Part shown: positions 22,584-25,258 of the stretch, in pieces
Position numbering within the stretch: position 1 is the first letter of the stretch
Layout of the letters: each line of letters begins with the position of its first letter
Origin: a virus
Virus record (IMG/VR): IMGVR_UViG_3300025308_000337
Location: 1 to 25,258 of that record
Reading direction: 5' to 3' (one strand)
Length of the DNA: 25,258 nt
The notes under the pieces: model-generated
Databases searched by the model: none
Told to the model about the DNA's origin: nothing
Seen by the model: the letters and a program-made list of their open reading frames with translations, nothing else
Position numbers and translations under genes: made by a program

Positions 22584-23562
22584 TGTGCCTATCTCCAATT
22601 TTCTTTATTATCTTGGATACATTGCTTTCCATCTGCTGCAAAACTTGACCCAACATTATTTGATTTTCAGAACTGGTTTTCATCATCTCTCTTAGTTCCT
22701 TGAAATTGCTATGGATCTCTTGAGTAGTAATCGGGCGAGATTTCAGTGAATTAAAGAAATCTTGCACTTTCTCATTGTCAACATCAGCATCTTTTGGATG
22801 GACAGTTTCAGCTTCATGCAAATTATAAGAATTATCTATGATAAACCATAACCCATTTCCTGAATAAACTTCTAACTTGTCTCCCTTGTCATCATACTGC
22901 TTAGCTAAAGCGTTCTTGACGAGAGCATAATGTTGTCTTGTAACTCTGAACCTGTATTGTCCCTTCACGCTGAAATAACCGCCTAGAAATCGCTCTAATG
23001 CCCTTACAAGCTTGAAAAAATGGTGGATTGCGCAACTCTTAGCATCCTTGGCCAAATCAGCGACATAGCTTTCTTTTTCATAAATGATGATAGAATTATT
23101 TGTAAGATGTACCTTTCGTCCATTAAACTCTAATCCCTGACCACCGCCAAATAAATGTTTGAGTTCTTCAAAATCAATTTCTTTTTTTCTTAGGATTTCA
23201 GCTCTCTTGTCCCAATTCTTCAATCCTTCAGGTATTAATAGTTTGAACTGAAATGCATGGCCTCTAACTTGATCTTGTTTAAGAACTTCAAATTTACTAC
23301 CCCAGTTGGTAGTAGCTACCCGGGTTGTTTTTTTGAACTTCTTTTTGTCAAATTCTCCGGTAATTTCCCAAACACCGTAACCAACTTTTTTGATTAATTT
23401 CGCTTTCTTCAGCGTCGATAAATAGTATTGCAGAGATGTAGCTTTTAGATTCAAAACATCACAAATCTTAGATGGCCTAACACCTCTTTTTATGAACTCA
23501 TATACTAACAAGTTCAAATCTTTTTTCCCAGTTGTTTTTTGAAGTTCTTTTTGTTTTTTCAA
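22576..23562 (-). CDS. Winged-helix DNA-binding protein
   Basis: This has up to 328 residues. Residues 12-72 form a winged helix (LVYEFIKRGVRPSKICDVL, then LQYYLSTLKKAKLIKKVG, then a YGVWEIT wing). The middle is basic and aromatic (RGHAFQFKLLIPEGL, GGYFSVKGQYRFRVTRQHYAL). The C-terminus is helical with acidic residues. No ATG lies near the 5' end; TTG 23562 or TTG 23517 are candidates, so the N-terminus is uncertain. An AT-rich TATA-like run (23565-23577) sits directly before TTG 23562, which favours a later start. It heads the early-type operon of methyltransferases and zinc proteins. It could be a regulator or a replication initiator. Confidence 0.7.
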   Translation of the reverse strand: MKKQKELQKTTGKKDLNLLVYEFIKRGVRPSKICDVLNLKATSLQYYLSTLKKAKLIKKVGYGVWEITGEFDKKKFKKTTRVATTNWGSKFEVLKQDQVRGHAFQFKLLIPEGLKNWDKRAEILRKKEIDFEELKHLFGGGQGLEFNGRKVHLTNNSIIIYEKESYVADLAKDAKSCAIHHFFKLVRALERFLGGYFSVKGQYRFRVTRQHYALVKNALAKQYDDKGDKLEVYSGNGLWFIIDNSYNLHEAETVHPKDADVDNEKVQDFFNSLKSRPITTQEIHSNFKELREMMKTSSENQIMLGQVLQQMESNVSKIIKKIGDRHNG

Positions 23563-23594
23563 TTTTTTAAAAAAACAAGAATTAGCTTGAAATT

Positions 23595-23650
23595 CGATGC
23601 CCCAGGAGGGGGTGGGGTTTGCCGCCCCTCAACCCCCAACATGGGCATCG
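23595..23650 (-). ncRNA. GC-rich hairpin, candidate structured RNA or operator
   Basis: An 8-bp outer stem (CGATGCCC with GGGCATCG) closes two inner stems of five and four G-C pairs around a seven-base loop, with 5x5 and 1x4 internal loops. It is strikingly GC-rich against the AT-rich surroundings, which marks structured RNA in AT-rich genomes. It lies between the tRNA-Glu 3' end and the winged-helix gene. A T-rich run follows at 23568-23576 on the minus strand. It could be an independent small RNA, the end of the tRNA transcript, an operator or part of an attachment region. No C/D or H/ACA box was convincing. Confidence 0.5.
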
Positions 23651-23667
23651 AGCATTTTACCGTGTTA

Positions 23668-23839
23668 TGCCCCCGCCGGGATTTGAACCCGGGTTTGCGC
23701 CGTTCTCCACAACCTCAAGAAATTGAGGTTTATGATAAATAAAAGTGCCTGTCCTTTAGAGGACTGAGGTGGTTGTCTCGTCGACTTGAACCTCGGCGGT
23801 TCGAGAGGGCGCCGTCCTTGACCACTAGACTATGGGAGC
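23668..23839 (-). tRNA. tRNA-Glu(CTC) with 99-base intron
   Basis: The 5' exon (23839-23802) carries GCTCCCA, a D-arm matching other tRNA-Glu genes (GTCTAGTGGTCAAGGAC) and an anticodon loop with CTC. The 3' exon (23702-23668) carries a matching anticodon-stem side (GCGCC with GGCGC), T-arm CCGGG-TTCAAAT-CCCGG, acceptor CGGGGGC and discriminator A; CCA is not encoded. The intron (23801-23703) lies at 37/38. A four-pair CTCT:GGAG helix flanked by three-base bulges CGA and AAC, each cut after its second base, fits the archaeal splicing endonuclease. The spliced tRNA is 73 bases. Pair 7-66 is A-C and 3-70 is T-G, so the acceptor stem is weakened. No second tRNA is seen. Confidence 0.8.
23711..23730. 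repeat. Perfect inverted repeat inside the tRNA intron
   Basis: An 8-bp inverted repeat (AACCTCAA with TTGAGGTT, four-base loop) lies near the 3' end of the intron and may form a stem in the pre-tRNA. A second small inverted repeat (GTCC with GGAC) lies at about 23750-23763. Confidence 0.6.
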
Positions 23840-23862
23840 CTCTTTATTTATCCAGAGGATAC

Positions 23863-23872
23863 TTTAAAAGAC
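23863..23872 (-). promoter_or_regulatory. TATA-like box of the tRNA-Glu gene
   Basis: On the minus strand the sequence around this site is GTCTTTTAAAGTATCC. The TTTTAAAG is centred about 27 bases before the first base of the tRNA, a typical spacing for an archaeal tRNA promoter. Confidence 0.55.
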
Positions 23873-23878
23873 TTTTGT

Positions 23879-23940
23879 TTATGCCCCAACTAGGATCTCC
23901 CTAAGCAACTGAGAGGTTATAGGCAGTCCGTATATATTTT
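23879..23940 (-). other. Intergenic segment with TATA-like box and pairable sequence
   Basis: This part of the 174-base gap between the tRNA and the ATPase gene has no convincing ORF. On the minus strand AAAATATATA (23940-23931) looks like a TATA box. Downstream, CTCTC can pair with GGGAG around a nine-base loop, with AAC:GTT and TGCC:GGCA outside. It might be a small RNA or just spacer. Between 23941 and 24013 nothing stands out except a short tRNA T-loop-like TTCGAAT on the minus strand without a matching stem. Confidence 0.3.
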
Positions 23941-24013
23941 AGTCCATTAGTTATCAAATCCTGTGAAATGGCAACATTCGAACCAGATTTTCTATTCTTT
24001 ATTTTTTGGTTTT

Positions 24014-25258
24014 TTATTCCAAAAGCCATTTCCAGAGTGGAATGTATTTTATATTTGCTTCATCTCCAAACCATTCTGTTTTTTCTTCTTTTTCTGTATT
24101 TTCAGTTATTATCAAAAGATTATTGCACTTTAGTTCTTTGCCTGCTTTAATTAGTGCTCTTATTTCCCGATTCTTAGTTTTTAGATCAGTTATATTAAAA
24201 CATACTTGAATTAACTGCTTAATTTTTATTCCTTCTTTTACAACAAAGTCCACCTCTTCCTGCTGTTGATTTTTCCAATAATAAAGATTAATCTTGTTGT
24301 TTAACTCTTGTTTTTTCAGTTCTATGGCTACCGCGTTTTCGTATAACCTTCCTGAATTTTGACTTGAATTAAATGCTTTTGCATGAACAAATCCATTATC
24401 TATACAGTAGATTTTTTTAATTGAAGAAAGTTGTTCCTTAAGTTTGTATGAAAATCTGCTCAAGCTGAAGAAAATAAAAGATTCTTCTAGATATCCAAGA
24501 TATTTTTCAATAGTATGGCTACTTTTAATATTTGCTATTTTACTTAAAGAGTTATGAGAATATTCATTGCATAAGTTGGATAATAAATAAACCGATAAAT
24601 CTTCTATTGATTGTGAAGAGCGAATATTATATCTCTTTATTATATCCTTAAAAATTATCGAGTTAAATAATGTCGATAAATAATCCTTGTAATTTATTTT
24701 CTTAATTAGGGGCTCAGGATATCCACCATAAGTAAGATACTCGGCTAACTTTTCTTTAATTTCATAGGAAGTTAATTCTCTTTGATCAAGAGCAAGATAT
24801 TCTTTGAATGAAAATGGCAGAACAATTATCTGAAGATGCCTTCCCGTGAGGTGTGTCGCTAATTCTTTGCTTAATAGATGCGCATTACTTCCAGTTAATA
24901 CTAGATTAAGCCCTTGTCTTTGCAAACGATTAACAAAAAGTTCCCATTTTGGAAGATTTTGTATTTCGTCCAAGAAAAGTTTTTTAGGGTTTCCATACAC
25001 AGCATTCATTGACGAGACAAGTTCATCATAATTTTCAGTTTCAATAAGTTTCTCATCATCAAAGTTTATGTATCCAAAGGAGTTTTCTTTCTTTAAAAAA
25101 TGCAAGCTGAAAAAAGATTTTCCCGCTCTTCTGGGTCCAATTATAACCTTTATTAATTGGTTGTTTAAGTCTAATTTTATGCCCTGTCTATGAATATACT
25201 CCTCTTTCAATTTTGAGTCTAACTCTCGCTTCTGAAGTAGCAATAGGTCCTTTATCAT
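24014..25258 (-). CDS. AAA_14/DUF4143 ATPase
   Basis: This 414-residue protein starts with an ATG at the last base of the window; an upstream start outside cannot be excluded. The N-terminal ATPase has Walker A GPRRAGKS (41-48), Walker B LFLDEIQ (94-100), LTGSNA (121-126) and an arginine in LTGRH (137-141). The C-terminal DUF4143 part has GRLYENAVAIELKK and the nuclease-fold-like YYWKNQQQEEVDFVV. These proteins are common in archaea and bacteria; their role is unsettled, with links to mobile elements and toxin-like systems. It lies beyond the tRNA on the side away from the viral genes, so it is probably a host gene. Confidence 0.85.
   Translation of the reverse strand: MIKDLLLLQKRELDSKLKEEYIHRQGIKLDLNNQLIKVIIGPRRAGKSFFSLHFLKKENSFGYINFDDEKLIETENYDELVSSMNAVYGNPKKLFLDEIQNLPKWELFVNRLQRQGLNLVLTGSNAHLLSKELATHLTGRHLQIIVLPFSFKEYLALDQRELTSYEIKEKLAEYLTYGGYPEPLIKKINYKDYLSTLFNSIIFKDIIKRYNIRSSQSIEDLSVYLLSNLCNEYSHNSLSKIANIKSSHTIEKYLGYLEESFIFFSLSRFSYKLKEQLSSIKKIYCIDNGFVHAKAFNSSQNSGRLYENAVAIELKKQELNNKINLYYWKNQQQEEVDFVVKEGIKIKQLIQVCFNITDLKTKNREIRALIKAGKELKCNNLLIITENTEKEEKTEWFGDEANIKYIPLWKWLLE

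Noticed and set aside
23720-23839. Second tRNA with GGTTCAAGTC as T-arm inside the intron region
   Set aside because: The would-be T-stem does not pair and no acceptor 3' side follows. The split model with a perfect anticodon stem and T-arm explains the exons better.
23960-23995. T-loop-like TTCGAAT as tRNA remnant or attachment copy
   Set aside because: No stem pairs around it, and the flanks do not match the tRNA-Glu 3' half.
23968-24150. Hydrophobic 60-residue plus-strand ORF near the tRNA
   Set aside because: It overlaps the end of the ATPase gene in antisense, and its hydrophobicity comes from T-rich sequence. The TATA-like sequence nearby fits the minus strand equally well.
1-25258. 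CRISPR arrays, insertion sequences and rRNA genes
   Set aside because: No regularly spaced repeats, transposase-like ORF, terminal inverted repeats or rRNA-like sequence was seen in the window.

Overview
The window is the late (structural) half, plus an adjoining DNA-modification block, of a tailed double-stranded DNA virus or provirus of an archaeon. It is of the HK97-fold head-tail type (Caudoviricetes-like). The archaeal assignment rests on three things seen in the sequence. Seven near-identical BRE/TATA-type promoters (consensus TCAAAAACGTTTTAAATA on the minus strand) sit in front of genes, and five of them place an in-frame ATG exactly 22 bases from the edge of the element, so those mRNAs are probably leaderless. 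A tRNA-Glu is interrupted by an intron at the canonical 37/38 position with a bulge-helix-bulge-like junction. Bacterial -35/-10 signals were not apparent. The DNA is AT-rich. The host lineage cannot be fixed from this window; a DPANN-type archaeon is only a guess from promoter style and base composition. All convincing protein genes lie on the minus strand, so the biological order runs from high to low coordinates.

Layout in transcription order. 25258-24014: an AAA_14/DUF4143 ATPase, likely a host gene. 23839-23668: an intron-containing tRNA-Glu(CTC), whose 3' end may mark a provirus boundary. 23650-23595: a GC-rich hairpin of unknown role. 23562-19905: a winged-helix protein and three consecutive DNA methyltransferases (a ParB-domain/methyltransferase fusion, a small C5-cytosine enzyme and a DPPY-type N6A/N4C enzyme), with no restriction endonuclease. 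19908-18522: a HTH protein that may be the small terminase, two small zinc-binding proteins and a coiled-coil protein.

18550-9442: packaging and head genes, namely large terminase, portal-MuF fusion, HK97-type protease fused to an acidic scaffold, major capsid protein, two paralogous small proteins, a small charged protein, head-tail adaptor, head closure, gp10-like neck protein and a tail-terminator candidate. 9424-6146: tail tube, two tail-assembly chaperone frames overlapping at a slippery A-run, tape measure and distal tail protein. 6144-1: tail hub, tail-fibre proteins (one with an inserted jelly-roll-like domain, one with a tail-collar domain), two small membrane proteins resembling holin/XhlA proteins, a virion-like protein and a long coiled-coil protein.

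The order terminase-portal-protease-capsid-connectors-tail tube-chaperones-tape measure-tip is the standard siphovirus order. No integrase, DNA polymerase or endolysin is visible, so the viral genome probably continues to the left of coordinate 1. The most interesting points are the fixed-spacing promoter family, the out-of-frame ATG it places before the portal gene, a tail-tube gene that seems to start at ATC behind a perfect Shine-Dalgarno, two candidate -1 frameshift sites, and the tRNA-Glu/hairpin boundary.
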